Shown piece after piece: positions 1 through 11,906 of a stretch of DNA of 64,000 nt. The notes below the pieces were generated by a model that ran no database searches, had not been told where the DNA came from, and saw nothing but the letters and a program-made list of their open reading frames with translations. Every line of letters begins with the position of its first letter. Positions within the stretch are counted from its first letter, which is position 1. The stretch comes from Torymus aiolomorphi (Eukaryota > Arthropoda > Insecta > Hymenoptera > Torymidae), in assembly GCA_036365515.1 (NCBI GenBank), contig CM070873.1:179008104-179072103 (forward strand), in the 5' to 3' direction. The translations under genes and the position numbers were made by a program.

Positions 1-760
1 AATTACACAAACGTCACGTGATTTTCGAATCAAAACCATTTTGCCAATAATTACGAGATATTGTTAAAAATTACGTGATTTAGTAAAAAATTTCGTGATT
101 TGAAATGTCTAAAATTTTTTACATTAAGTAAAAATCACGTAATTACGCAAACGTCACGTAATTTTCGAATAAAACCATTTTGCCAATAATTTTGTGATAT
201 TGTAAAAAATTATGTGGTTATTAAAAAATTACGCGATTTTGTCAAAAATTACGTGATTTTAATGTCTAAAAGTTTTTACATTCGGTACAAATCACGTAAT
301 TACGCAAACGTCAGGTGATTTTCGAATAAAACCATTTTGCCGATAATTACGTGATATTGTAAAAAATTACGTGATTTTGTCAAACATTACGTGATTTTTA
401 ATGTCTAAAATTTTTTACATTCGGTAAAAATCACATAATTACACAAACGTCACGTGATTTTCGAATAACACCATTTTGCCAATAATTACGTGATATTGTT
501 AAAAATTACGTGATTTCGTAAAAAATTACGTAATTTTTATTGTCCAAAATTTTTTTACATTCGGTAAAAATCACGTAATTACGTAAATATCACGTGATTT
601 TCGAATAAAACCATTAACATATGTTACGTAATTTTTGGAAAATCACGTATCATATTGGAACAAAATATTACGTGATTAATTACGTGATTTTGATACGTAA
701 CAAAATCACGTAATTTTTTTACGTGATTTTTTTCAATAGGGTCACTGTTTATTTTCCCTA
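1..760. repeat. AT-rich tandem satellite, ~140 bp period
   Basis: About four to five diverged units are marked by the shared word TTTTCGAAT at 22, 162, 319, 458 and 598, so the spacing is about 140 bp with one longer unit of 157 bp. Each unit carries many copies of the near-palindromic word AATCACGTAATT or ACGTGATTT in both orientations. The last unit degrades into a run of ACGTGATT motifs up to about 735. No coding potential is visible. The array starts before the window. Confidence 0.85.
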
Positions 761-1139
761 TGGTTGTTTGAGATGGCTTGGCCGACTTATATGTATATGC
801 ATTTTTCCAATAACGTATAAAAGACCAATGCTTTTTTATATTACCACCCAAGTAATAGGCATATAAGACTAAGCTACATTTGACGAATCTTGCTATTTTC
901 TTATAATGTAACTAATTGCATTTTGGCGTATTTTTATAAAGTACATTATCCTCAACAGAAGCAGATTGAATATCAATTAATTCAGCAGAAGACAATAGAA
1001 ATCATTTATAATTATTGCAAAATTCTATATTATTTGTGAAATAACTTTACATAATAAAGAGTTTTGATCGGTGCCAGTCTTTGATTAAAACAGCTTATTC
1101 GGTTTTGATTAATTTAATATTAATGGATTGCGAGTTTTC
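761..1139. other. AT-rich sequence, nothing recognised
   Basis: I see no long ORF, inverted repeat or RNA signature here. Short ORFs on either strand look like chance. Confidence 0.5.
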
Positions 1140-1283
1140 TATATGTAAAAGTACAAGCCATTGTTATATACAGTGAAAGAGAAAGCCGTAAGCTATATTT
1201 TAATGATCAAGTATATGTAAAAGTACAAGCCATTGTTATATACAGTGAAAGAGAAAGCCGTAAGCTATATTTTAATGATCAAG
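1140..1283. repeat. perfect tandem duplication, 2 x 72 bp
   Basis: Two adjacent units (1140-1211 and 1212-1283), each beginning TATATGTAAAAGTACAAGCC, appear identical. This indicates a very recent duplication or a collapsed/expanded repeat in the assembly. Confidence 0.9.
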
Positions 1284-2212
1284 TAGCATTTAGCAATAAT
1301 GTATGGATTTCTTCTTTCCTTCTAAGTTATACAACAATAACTTATAATAATAAAAAAAAATGGAATCACTTATATTTATAGCCCAAGACACACACAACTG
1401 ATATTCAATTTTTGTTGTTGTTATGTCTCGGGTAGCAGTATGAAAGAACCCTGACATTTCATATGACTTTAAATCTGACTTTATCGCTGCTGTCCTTTCA
1501 ATACCATACTTATGTTTAACGAATAACATGTAAACCACTACTATCAAAATATCATATCTGTAACGTCCGTGTTACAATGTCGCGAAAACGATAAAGTTAG
1601 TAGGATAAATGTTCCAGTTTCGGTTTACGCCTACACTTAATAACCACGGGAGTAGGAACGCGTAAAAATATCTAATCGGACTGGTAAATTAAATAATGTT
1701 GATTCGCAATATTAATTAAGCGGCAAACGTCAGCGTCAGCACTCAATTAAAGAGACAAGAAAAGAGAAACGGATAGCGATCTAAAGAGATACTTACTTTG
1801 TGGCGGTTGCAGTTGGCTCGTTCCCTCAGTTAGCTCACAACAAATTATGTGATGTTTATTAATTGCATAAAGTTACATTAAACTGTTACACACTGATTGT
1901 AGTCGAGATATAATATCAACAATTATTCACGAGACTACAATAGGAGGAGCTTGATAAAAGTTACTAAGTTAATTCTGCTCGAAAATATTTTAAGTCAGCA
2001 TTTATAGGAGTCGAAAATATTCTAATTCCAAATACAATATAAATTCGTCGAAATTGTCAAGATTACAAATTAAATATGCATCGGACAAGGGCTTCGCCCT
2101 TCGAAGGAAAAAAGAATCAAAGCTTCTGCCTCGCTTTATACCCGCGCTTCTAACTAGGGCAGATACAAAGGGAGGGATTTTTTGGATACCGCACCTTTGC
2201 ATGGGGTGATTA
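1284..2212. other. non-coding flank, nothing recognised
   Basis: AT-rich sequence with only short ORFs that lack recognisable motifs. A small GC hairpin (AAGGGCTTCGCCCTT) lies near 2088-2102. I see no gene. Confidence 0.5.
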
Positions 2213-2214
2213 TA

Positions 2215-3508
2215 CGAGGGTCATTTGATAAGTACCTAGCCTACAAATGAAAACACCAAAATTTTACAAAAAATAAAATTTATTTTTCAATGTAGTCTCC
2301 TTTTAGTTGAATACACTTGGTCCAGCGGTGTTCCAATTTTTTTAACCCCGTTGAAAAAAATGTTTTCTCTTGGTTTGCAAAATAGGCCTCCGTGGCGGCG
2401 ATTATTTCGTTATTGGAGTGGAATCTCTTCCCGGCGAGCGAATTTTTTAGGTTCGAAAACAAAAAAAAGTCGCACGGAGCCAAAGCTGGAGAATACGGTG
2501 GATGGGGCAGCAGTTCGTAGCGTAATTCGACCAATTTACCCGTGGCGAGTGCAGAAGTGTGAGCCGGTGCATTATCGTGGTGGAAAAGCACTTTCTTTTT
2601 AGACAAATGGGGCCGTTTTTCTTCTAACACGGCATCAAATCGGCTCAATAGTTCGGCGTAGTACCGTCCTGTCACCGTTTTGCCCTTCTCCAGATAGTCA
2701 ATAAAAATCACACCTTGAGAATCCCAGAAAACAGTGGCCATCACCTTTCCGGCCGACGGGACCGTCTTCGCCTTCTTCGGAGTAGGTTCACCGGGTTAGG
2801 TCCACTGTTTTGACTGCTCCTTGGTCTCTGGAGTGTAGTAGTGAATCCATGTTTCGTCGACGGTCACGTAACGATGCAAAAACTCTTTTGGATTGCGATT
2901 AAACAGCTCCAAACACTGCTCTGAACTGGTCACACGGATGCGCTTGTTGTCTGCAGTCAGCAAACGCGGCACCCACTTTGCTGACAGCTTCCTCATGCCT
3001 AAAATCTCATGTAGGATATGCCACACGCGTTCTTCTGAGATGCCTACTATCACAGCTATCTCGTGCACCTTTAATCGGCGGTCTGACAAAATGACATCGT
3101 GTATTTTTGTCACGTTCTCCTCCGTAATGGCTGTTTTCGGAGCACCTGGGCGTGGATCATCAAAAACCGACGTACGACCACATTGAAACTCGTTATACCA
3201 AAATTTAACGGTCGCCATCGAAGGAAAAGCATCCCCATAAACTGCATCCAAGCGTTCTTTAATTTCACTGCGCGATTTCCCTTCCAAAAACAAGAATCGA
3301 ATCACCGACCGATATTGTTCTTTCTCAATTTTTTCAAAAATCAACGGACACATTTGCTTTCACACGCTCTCAAAAATAAACTACAACTCCGATCCGGCTG
3401 AAATTTCGTCTGTAACCGTTTACAGGAAAATACTGCACTGTAGTGTATTTCTGGTGCGATAGTGGCACCATCTGGCGGTGAGGCTAGGTACTTGTCAAAT
3501 GACCCTCG
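2215..3508 (-). mobile_element. mariner transposon, complete ends, inactivated
   Basis: The 1294 bp element has ~28 bp terminal inverted repeats beginning CGAGGGTCATTTGA(T/C)AAGTA and is flanked by TA on both sides (2213-2214 and 3509-3510), the target-site duplication of Tc1/mariner elements. The two ends differ at only about one position, so the insertion is fairly young. It carries a minus-strand transposase gene with a single internal stop. Confidence 0.95.
2280..3353 (-). pseudogene. mariner transposase (D,D34D), one nonsense codon
   Basis: A mariner transposase cuts and pastes the element at TA dinucleotides using a DDD catalytic triad. The reading frame starts at 3353 and ends at 2280, 358 codons, the usual family length. 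The N-terminal half has two helix-turn-helix regions (about residues 10-120). The catalytic region shows VTVDETWIHYY (first Asp), HHDNAPAH (second Asp) and YSPALAPCDFFLF (third Asp). I counted 34 residues between the second and third Asp, the D34D spacing of true mariners. The only break I see is an in-frame TAA at 2796-2798, just after SKQWT; the frame is open on both sides of it. The catalytic aspartates are intact. The encoded protein is therefore truncated and the element is probably immobile by itself. Confidence 0.95.
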
Positions 3509-3510
3509 TA

Positions 3511-4075
3511 GTTCGGATGGGAGATAAGGTGAATTGATGTAAGGAGGGTGCGTTGGATGACTTATAGTTTAGGGTAAGGTTAGGCAAGGTAAGTTGAATG
3601 TAGTGGGCTCTATCCTTGCTAGAGTTAGTCAGGTCTTGATTATGTTCTGATTGTTGGTGAAAAAAGATATAGAGAGTTGGAACGAGATAGAGGAACTAGT
3701 CTAGAGGTCATTCAGTCATGCTCGACGTGACACGCCCCCCCCTCAAAGACCGGCGTTGCGGGGCAGCGCTATTTGTCACCTCGCCCAAACATCGCAATTT
3801 TGACATGCGCTGTACGGTTGGTTGCAAGATGCAACCTCTTTTCATCGCTCTGTCTTGGTTGGCTTCGTAGCAAGCGAGGTAGTGGTCTGTTTTCCACTCC
3901 GCAGTTGATGTAAGTGGAAGTCAAGAATTCAGGTTCACACAAGATTCTTTTGTGACATTTTAAAAGACACAATTTGTCGTGCTTGTACTAAAAAATGTGT
4001 TAATGCTCCAGTAACTGTGAGAAACGGATCAGAGAAATTTCATTGTGCAAAGAAACCAAAACAAGCCAAGTTTAC
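3511..4075. other. spacer between mariner and long-TIR element
   Basis: Mixed sequence with a short C-run (~3734-3743) and no ORF with recognisable motifs. A weak tandem GTAAGGTTAGGCAAGGTAAG run lies near 3572-3592. Confidence 0.5.
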
Positions 4076-4078
4076 GAA

Positions 4079-5406
4079 TAGTCCAGGCGGTAGAGCAGTA
4101 AAACCAAGCTTTGGTGGACCTTCTTTGAAGTAGAGCATATTATAACTTAGAAAGTTCCGAAATAATATGTAGAAAAAGAATCCGAGTTTGCCTATTCAAA
4201 AAAATGTCTGCTAAATTCAGTATAGCAACAAATGTACCGAAATAACGTAAAAAGGCCTATTTTTCGGCATATTTTCTCTTATAACTTGAGAAGGAAGCGT
4301 TTAATCGAAAATAGTCATAGGACATTTTTTGTTTATCTGATGTTTTTCTACAAAGCTAATGTATTTTCGAATCGAAAAATTTTATTTTGCGCTAACAATG
4401 AGTAAAAAACCGTAATAATGATATGTAAAATGTAACTAATTTTTAAAGGGCGTAAAAATCAATTAATGTTAATGAAAATTTGTGAAATGGTAGCTCATTA
4501 TATGATAATACTACATAAAAAAATTCAGGATGATCGACGGTGTAGTTTTCCAGTACGGCTGTTGTTAACTAAAAATTTATAACAATTTTGTCGCGTGCCA
4601 TGGGTTTAAATAAAGACTCCACGCGGTCGCTGAATTTTTTACACATACTTTGGCTTATAGTTAATAATATGCAATATCAAAAATAGCCTTTTTTGCATTA
4701 TACGGGTGCTTTAGAATTTTTTTAAATTAAAAAAATTTTTTTTTTTATAAATAAATGCAATTACATGAAAACGGCTCGATGAAAATGCAATGTTAAAAAA
4801 GGCTTGAGAAGCTGATTAAAAAACGCTTTAATCGAGCTAAAACCGACCCGATTCAAATGACTACAACCGGAGATATTAGAGCTTTAAGTCAACCTAAATT
4901 TACGGCTGACTTAAACGTGAAGTAGACAAATAAAAAATGTAGTGTTGTAGCTAATTGTAAGAGCTTTCAATATCCGTTGAGTGTATTTCCGGCACTTATT
5001 TGCTTCATTAAATAAAAATTATGAAAGGAAGCCTGATCGTTGAAATTTCTCGGCGGAACGGTGCGGGAGGCGGAGTGGGATGACTGCGAGCAGCTATGCT
5101 GCCGCGCGGCACTGTCTCTTCAAAACGGATATGCGCGATAAAACTTAACTTTTCTCGGGAACGAATTAACTTATAGACTTCATTTTTTTTTTTAATTTGA
5201 TATTGCGAATCGAGAGGAATAGGAATTTCGCATTTAAAATTATGTAAATAAATAAATTCTAAGTGAATTTTACGCATGAAGAATTAAGCAATTTTTTTTT
5301 CATAAAAATTTATTTATGACATGAAATTAATGTTTTTAAAGTAAATTAATAACTAACAGATTATTCTAAATTAATGATTTTGCAATTTATTTGTGAAAAA
5401 TGTGTA
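4079..5406. repeat. left terminal inverted repeat (~1.33 kb)
   Basis: This matches the reverse complement of 10637-11906 with roughly 95% identity by eye. Differences are point changes and homopolymer length variants (for example in the poly-T/A run near 4740). Similarity is lost internally near 5406. Confidence 0.9.
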
Positions 5407-5617
5407 TTTTTATTATAAATATATTTAAATTAAACAGTATATTTTTTCATTGTATGTAAATATATTGTTATGTTAACATCTATACAAACTGAATAACTTC
5501 AGTTCAGGTAAACGAACTGTATTAGTGAATCGGCAGGTAAAAGCGGTCTATTGTACTCCAGGTAGGTAACCGTTTGTATTGACACGAAAGGTACGAAGGT
5601 CAACGCACTTTGTAATC

Positions 5618-5629
5618 CCCCCCCCCCCC
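5618..5629. repeat. poly-C tract
   Basis: An uninterrupted C run of about 12 nt inside the element, just upstream of the transposon gene. It stands out in this AT-rich sequence. Confidence 0.9.
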
Positions 5630-5739
5630 TGTTTGAAATCTTAGTATATGTTTCACTTACACGGCTACATGGCCAGTCGGGTGAGACGAACCAATCAGAG
5701 ATGCTGTCGTTCTTGGAATGAACGGCATCCCGCAGCACT

Positions 5740-5810
5740 TATGAAAACCGTCCTTTATAATAGTATACGTTGTGTAGAGCAGTCTGTAATGTCTTTCAGT
5801 CCGCGGTTAG
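5740..5810 (+). promoter_or_regulatory. possible promoter of the transposon gene
   Basis: A TTTATAATA TATA-like box lies at 5754-5762, followed at 5795-5800 by TTCAGT, which resembles an arthropod initiator (TCAGT). The spacing of about 40 bp is longer than the usual ~30 bp, so this is a weak call based only on position between the TIR and the ORF. Confidence 0.25.
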
Positions 5811-5911
5811 TCTGGAAGCGTCCTTAGTAGCAATCACTTGGCGTCATAGTTTACCAGTTAAAAGTTAGTTTTCAGAGTGTATTTTCGCATACTTATATAT
5901 AAAATTGGAGA

Positions 5912-5912
<1 letters not shown>

Positions 5913-5960
<48 letters not shown>
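5913..5960. repeat. (AT)n microsatellite
   Basis: About 24 uninterrupted AT dinucleotides in the 5' leader region of the transposon gene. Confidence 0.95.
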
Positions 5961-5962
<2 letters not shown>

Positions 5963-5963
5963 T

Positions 5964-6087
5964 GTAAGTATTCTGTTCCTATGAATGAAATACTAAAAAT
6001 TTTAGAGAACATTCCTATATCAATAATATCATTTCAATAAATTATAAAGTCGCTGCTAAATACTATATAGCACATATTATTTTGCAG
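5964..6087 (+). other. possible 5' UTR intron (124 bp)
   Basis: A strong donor GTAAGTATT begins at 5964 and a good acceptor ATTATTTTGCAG ends at 6087, just 16 bases before the chosen ATG at 6104. Position and consensus suggest a leader intron. No transcript evidence is available. Confidence 0.4.
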
Positions 6088-6103
6088 CTTCTATTCTAAT
6101 GTA

Positions 6104-9100
6104 ATGGCTGATCAAGTGGATTGTATGATTTGTGAAAAGTCGCTAAATATCGGTGCTATTCGTACATTGAAAGAAGAAAGTATTCGAAGTTGCGTCGCAT
6201 CAAGCATAAGGAGACAAGACAAAAAACATTTGCAATTTCGGAAATTCAGTTCCATTAATGTTCATGCTAATTGTGCGAAATCTTATACATGGGAAAAGAA
6301 TATACAAGCAGCAGAGAATAAATTGAAATCATTGCCAGGTATTTCTACACGTGCTTCTACAGGCGCCGATTTTAACTTTGCAAAATTTTGTTATATTTGT
6401 GGAAAAGATGCTAGCGATGATTTTATAGAAAAACAAAAAAAAATAGCTGCAAATATTCGACAAGTGGTTTATTTTGTATCTAAAACTGGCAGCAGGACTA
6501 CTTTACTCAACAAATTACAAGAAGTCGATGACAGAGAATGCTTAGAAGTGTATAATCGAATAATAAAAGTTGAGGATTTGGTAGCTGTAGGCGCTCGATA
6601 CCATCAAAGCTGCTATAAATTATTATATAATAAATTTAGAAAAGAGAGTAGAAATGAAGACACTAATACCTATAAAGCCGCAAAATTTATTGCAAATTAT
6701 ATAACGGAAAATAAAGAAGAATGCCAGTTTAGTGTACGAGAAATATTGCAGAATTTTGAAAGTGTCGAATGGCCCAACACAAAATATTAAAAAAATTATT
6801 TAATTGATATTTTTGGAACAGACATTATTATTCACACTTCCAAATATGGGCCGATAATCACATTTCTCAATATTGGACATAAAATTTTAACTGACAATTG
6901 GAACAAAAATAAATGTAAGGATGAAACAGCAGAGCGCAAACGAATTATCCAAAGTGCTGGAAAAATTGTTTTGGAAGATATTCGTGGAAAAGTGTACGAT
7001 TATAACTCTTATCCGTCTCCAGATAACTTTCTTTCAGACGTTTCAACTGTTATTCCAGAAACTTTACAAGAGTTACTAAAAGAAATTATTTTGAAAGATA
7101 AGCGTACGGCTGATAAATATATTACTAAAATTAATAGTATTGCGCATGCTATTATAGCAGCTGCTCGGCCGAGATAATTTTTATCGTCTTTGCTAATTGG
7201 ACTAGCAGCAATGCTTTCAAAAAAATATGGATCGAAGGAACTCATACAAATATTGAACACTCTGGGTTTCAGCGCCTCGTATGAAGAATGCCAGTTATTT
7301 GAATCATTTGTTTTGTTGCACCCTCAAACTCTGCTATATAATAATTCTTATATCCAACATGTATTTGATAATGCAGACCACAACATAAACACCTTGGACG
7401 GCAAAAATACATTTCATGCGATGGGAGGTATTGAAATTGTAACGCCACGTTCATCTGTCACTGGTAGCACACCCGTTTCCAGGCTAAAGAAAATTCCCAG
7501 TGCTGATATTATAGGATCGTTTGGTAAAGTAAATTTGCAAATTTTTCAAAAGCGTTCTAATATAGGCATGGAATCAATTACTGTTAAAAATTTAAATAAT
7601 GTTCATTCAATGTCTCTGGATATAAAAATATCAGCAACCGAGTTATTATGGTTAGTAGGTAAGCGCAAATACGATATTGATTTTGAAGGTTGGAATGGGT
7701 TTATGCAAACGATAACTGACCATAAAACGTCTAGTGAGAGCAGAATTAATTTTTTACCTTTTATAAATGCACCACCAAGTCAATACGATACGATTTACAC
7801 AGTTTTATATGAAGCTGATCGAAGATGTAAAGCAATGAGTCAAACCCATTGTTTTGTAACATTCGACCAGCCTTTGTATTATAAAGCAAAAGAAATTCTT
7901 GAATGTTGTAAGGAATTGTCGACAGTGATTCTAAGGCTTGGAGGTTTTCATTTAGCCATGTCTTTTATTGGTTCTATTGGTTTTATTATGGACGGAAGTG
8001 GAATCAAAGAACTTTTCTGTGAGATTTTTGCAGAAAATTCTATAGATAAAATTTTAAACGGACATGCTTATGCCCGCGCCGTTCGAGCGCATATTTTAGC
8101 TCATTTGGCGTTGTGAATGATCATTCTTTCGTCGTTTAATTTTACTGAAAACGAGGTTGAAATAATAAATAATATTTTACAATATATTGGCAATGAAACA
8201 GTAATCAATTTAGAAAACGAAGAATTTTGTTGCATTCTTCGTTGATTTCAAGAAAACATTAATAATTTTGCAAAGAATGGTCCTACTGTGAAACTGTGAT
8301 TGCAGTATTATAATATGGTGACATTGTTAAAGCAGTATATTGAAGCAGAAAGGTCGGGCAATTGGGGCCTTCATTTACAAAGCATAAGAAAAATGCTTCC
8401 TTTTTTCCATGCTAGCGGACATTATCTCTATGCAAAATCAGCTCAGTTATATTTGCAAGATATGTACGAGTTAGAAGAGCGAATGGATGTATTAGAATAT
8501 CAAAACTTTGTTCAAACTAGTTATTTTACAATTAGACGTACAGACAAATTTTTTTCGGGTGTTTGGTCCGACATGGCCATTGAACAGATACTGATGCGAT
8601 GTATGAAAACTAGTGGAGGATTAACGCATGGAAGAGGCATTACTGACAGCACACTATCGAAATGGATATTAACCATGCCCGTTTTAATTGATGTGACAGA
8701 ATCAATGCAGAAGTTTGCAATATTAATTTTTCAACTTCTGAACAGCATGTTGACTCCAAAGCTTCTCGACTATCTAGAGTTACAGATGATTTAAATAAAT
8801 TATTAAAATTTTTCTCGATGTACGAACCATTTGTATGTAATGATAAACTGATGTCGATTAGTTCTGGGTGTAAAGCTGATGATACAATAAACTGCCACGA
8901 AGCATTGGAAATTGGTAATAAAATTATGGAAAAAAGTTATGGATTGAATTTCAAAAATTTTAAATATCAAAGAAAGAATAGAGTAGTGCTGCTTTCAAAC
9001 GTAACAGCAATTAAGCTGAAAAATGAAGAAGTGATCATTAATCCCACTCTTTTATTTCAAAGAATTGCTGTCGCCATGGAGGGTGATAATGAATTGAAAA

Positions 9101-10532
9101 ATTATCTAGCTTACGAACTTGCGCTTTTCCCGTTATCTTTATTCGACAATTCCAATTTCCGAAAAACAGAAAAGTCTAAATTGTACGATTTCTTTGAGCC
9201 GAAAAATGTTCACATTAATCTCGAAAATTGCCGGCATGTTGTAGATGGAGGCTATTTATTGCATAAAGTGCAGTGGCGCCAAAAAGATTTATTTGAAAAT
9301 ATATTAGATAGCTACGTAAATTACGTTAAGAAGCCTCTAATAGTATTGTTGTATTTGATGGATATCCGGAGAACAAAGCAACAAGTACAAATAATGCAGA
9401 GCGTCAACGGCGACAAATGCGGCAGCAATGCAGAGAGATTATTTTTGATTTATCAATGTCATCAACGTTTCCACAAGAAAAATTTTTATCTAATGATAAA
9501 AATAAAAATCGCTTAATACAGTTTTTGAGAAGTAAATTGGAAAATGCTGGATTTGTAACTAAGCAGGCTGTCGAAGATGCTGATTGTCTTATTGTGGAGT
9601 CTGGACTCGAAATCAGCTAGCCACAAAAACCAACAATCATAGTTGCCGAAGATATCGACATTTTGATAATTTTAACACAAAGGGCGTCGCCAGAAAATTC
9701 TATTTATTTCTTAAAACCCGGAAAGAATAAAGACTCAGAAAAATTTTTTTCTTGTGATTCTTTGATCCATACAAATTTAAAGGATGTCGTGGCATTTATT
9801 CATGCTTTTTCTGGGTGTGATACCACATCAGGTTTTTATAAGCAGGGGAAAGGAAAAATTCTTAAAATATTGCAAAACGATAGTGAATTGAGAGATAAAG
9901 TAAAAATTTTTTATTCAAGCAGTGCCACAAAAGCAGAATTAACAGCAACCGGCCAGGAAGTTATTAGAGCGTTATACAATCCTAAAAAAAAGAACAACAT
10001 AAGTTTGAATGAATTGAGGTACACAATTTTTAAAAAATGCTCACGATAAAAATCCTTTAATTTGGCTTATTTACCCCCAACAGAGTCTGCATCTAATGTG
10101 CATTCATGTAGAGCATATCTACAAATCCAACAGTGGCTAGGTAATCCATTGAACCCGGTAGATTGGGGGTGGAAAATGCAGACAGACTGTTTGGCCCCAG
10201 TCTACGTTGAAGGTTCTTTGGTCCCTGATAATATTTTAAAAAATATCAGCTGCAGATGTACAGAGAAATGCAAGAAGACATGCGGCTGTGTAAAACACGG
10301 CTTGCGATGCACAGATTTCTGCAAAAATTGTCACGGGCAAACCTGCAGTAATAGCGATGTGCTGCAGGTTTCATTGGACGAAAATGTAGATGAGTTAGAG
10401 AACGTGGAAGTCGAAATAAATGAAGAAGGACCTACACCTATTTTTTCGGACAGTGAGAGCGACGAAGAACCACAAACAGAAATCGAAGCAAACGATACAC
10501 AGCCTGTAAAAAACGAAAATTTGTATAAATAG
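6104..10532 (+). pseudogene. Academ-like transposase / XPG-like nuclease, decayed
   Basis: Presumed transposition protein of the surrounding element. The start is the first ATG after a candidate leader intron. Visible parts in order: Cys/His pairs (CMIC, HANC, CYIC, YHQSC) in the first ~200 residues; a conserved core with VTFDQPLYYKA (~7860) and LGGFHLAMSFIGSIGFIMDGSG (~7940-8000), the likely transposase core; then motifs in the order and spacing of FEN1/XPG nucleases, namely VFDGY (Asp codon 9357), EDADCLIVE (~9573), EDIDIL (~9648) and GCDTTSGFYKQGKGK (~9813); and finally a CXC cluster (CRC...CGC...C..C..C, ~10250-10350). An acidic tail follows. Breaks: in-frame stops at 6788, 7175, 8114, 8243, 8297, 9618 and 10047, plus frame changes near 8730-8745 and 9335-9345. 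AATAAA follows the stop at 10535. The XPG and Academ assignments are inferred from motifs. Confidence 0.65.
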
Positions 10533-10534
10533 TT

Positions 10535-10540
10535 AATAAA
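10535..10540 (+). terminator. polyadenylation signal AATAAA
   Basis: A canonical AATAAA lies 3 bases after the TAG stop (10530-10532) of the transposon gene and before the right TIR. Confidence 0.6.
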
Positions 10541-10636
10541 TTTATTAGAATGTTATTTTTTATGCGTACTTTATTTTCCAGTTCCTCTCTCCATGTTTAA
10601 TAAATTCATATTTACCAATATATAAACAGAAAAGAT

Positions 10637-11906
10637 TACATTTTTTACAAATAAATTGCAAAATCATTAATTTAGAATAATCTGTTAGTTATTAATTTTC
10701 TTTAAAAACATTAATTTCATGTCATAAATAAATTTTTAATGAAAAAAAAATTGCTTAATTCTTCATGCGTAAAATTCACTTAGAATTTATTTATTTACAT
10801 AATTTTAAATGCGAAATTCCTATTCCTCTCGATTCGCAATATCAAATTAAAAAAAAATGAAGTCTATAAGTTAATTCGTTCCCGAGGAAAGTTAAGTTTT
10901 ATCGCGCATATCCGTTTTGAAGAGACAGTGCCGCGCGGCAGCACAGCTGCTCGCAGTCATCCCCACTCCGCCTCCCGCGCCGTTCCGCCGAGAAATTTCA
11001 ACGATCAGGCTTCCTTTCATAATTTTTATTTAATGAAGCAAATAAGTGCCGGAAATACACTCAACGGATATTGAAAGCTCTTACAATTAGCTACAACACT
11101 ACATTTTTTATTTGTCTACTTCACGTTTAAGTCAGCCGTAAATTTAGGTTGACTTAAAGCTCTAATATCTCCGGTTGTAGTCATTTGAATCGGGTCGGTT
11201 TTAGCTCGATTAAAGCGTTTTTTAATCAGCTTCTCAAGCCTTTTTTAACATTGCATTTTCATCGAGCCGTTTTCATGTAATTGCATTTATTTATAAAAAA
11301 AAAAAAATTTTAAATTTAAAAAAATTCTAAAGCACCCGTATAATGCAAAAAAGGCTATTTTTGATATTGCATATTATTAACTATAAGCCAAAGTATGTGT
11401 AAAAAATTCAGCGATCGCGTGGAGTCTTTATTTAAACCCATGGCACGCGACAAAATTGTTATAAATTTTTAGTTAACAACAGCCGTACTGGAAAACTACA
11501 CCGTCGATCATCCTGAATTTTTTTATGTAGTATTATCATATAATGAGCTAAAAATAAGTTACATTTTACATATCATTTTTAACGGTTTTTTACTCATTGT
11601 TAGCGCAAAATAAAATTTTTCGATTCGGAAATACATTAACTTTGTAGACAAACATCAGATAAACAAAAAATGTCCTATGACTATTTTCGATTAAACGCTT
11701 CCTTCTCAAGTTATAAGAGAAAATATGCCGAAAAATAGCCCTTTTTACGTTATTTCGGTACATTTGTTGCTATACTGAATTTAGCAGACATTTTTTTGAA
11801 TAGGCAAACTCGGATTCTTTTTCTACATATTATTTCGGAACTTTCTAGGTTATAATATGCTCTACTTCAAAGAAAGTCCACCTCGAATGCTCTACCGCCT
11901 GGACTA
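10637..11906. repeat. right terminal inverted repeat (~1.27 kb)
   Basis: Reverse-complement partner of 4079-5406. It ends ...CTCTACCGCCTGGACTA, followed by GAA. Confidence 0.9.

Larger units (their letters stand above)
4079..11906 (+). mobile_element. 7.8 kb long-TIR DNA transposon, Academ-like
   Basis: The two ends are inverted copies of each other for about 1.3 kb (4079-5406 and 10637-11906). The termini read TAGTCCAGGCGGTAGAGCA and the reverse complement. GAA directly precedes the left end (4076-4078) and directly follows the right end (11907-11909), consistent with a 3 bp target-site duplication, although so short a match could be chance. Between the TIRs is one decayed plus-strand gene with a zinc-binding N-terminus, a FEN1/XPG-like nuclease and a CXC cluster. 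Known family fact: Academ transposons have short (3-4 bp) duplications and some lineages encode an XPG-type nuclease. Assigning this copy to Academ is inference from that combination. Confidence 0.7.

Noticed and set aside
6791..6970. Gap between ORFs as an intron of the Academ-like gene
   Set aside because: The same frame stays open across it with family-like sequence after a single TAA; there is no need for an intron.
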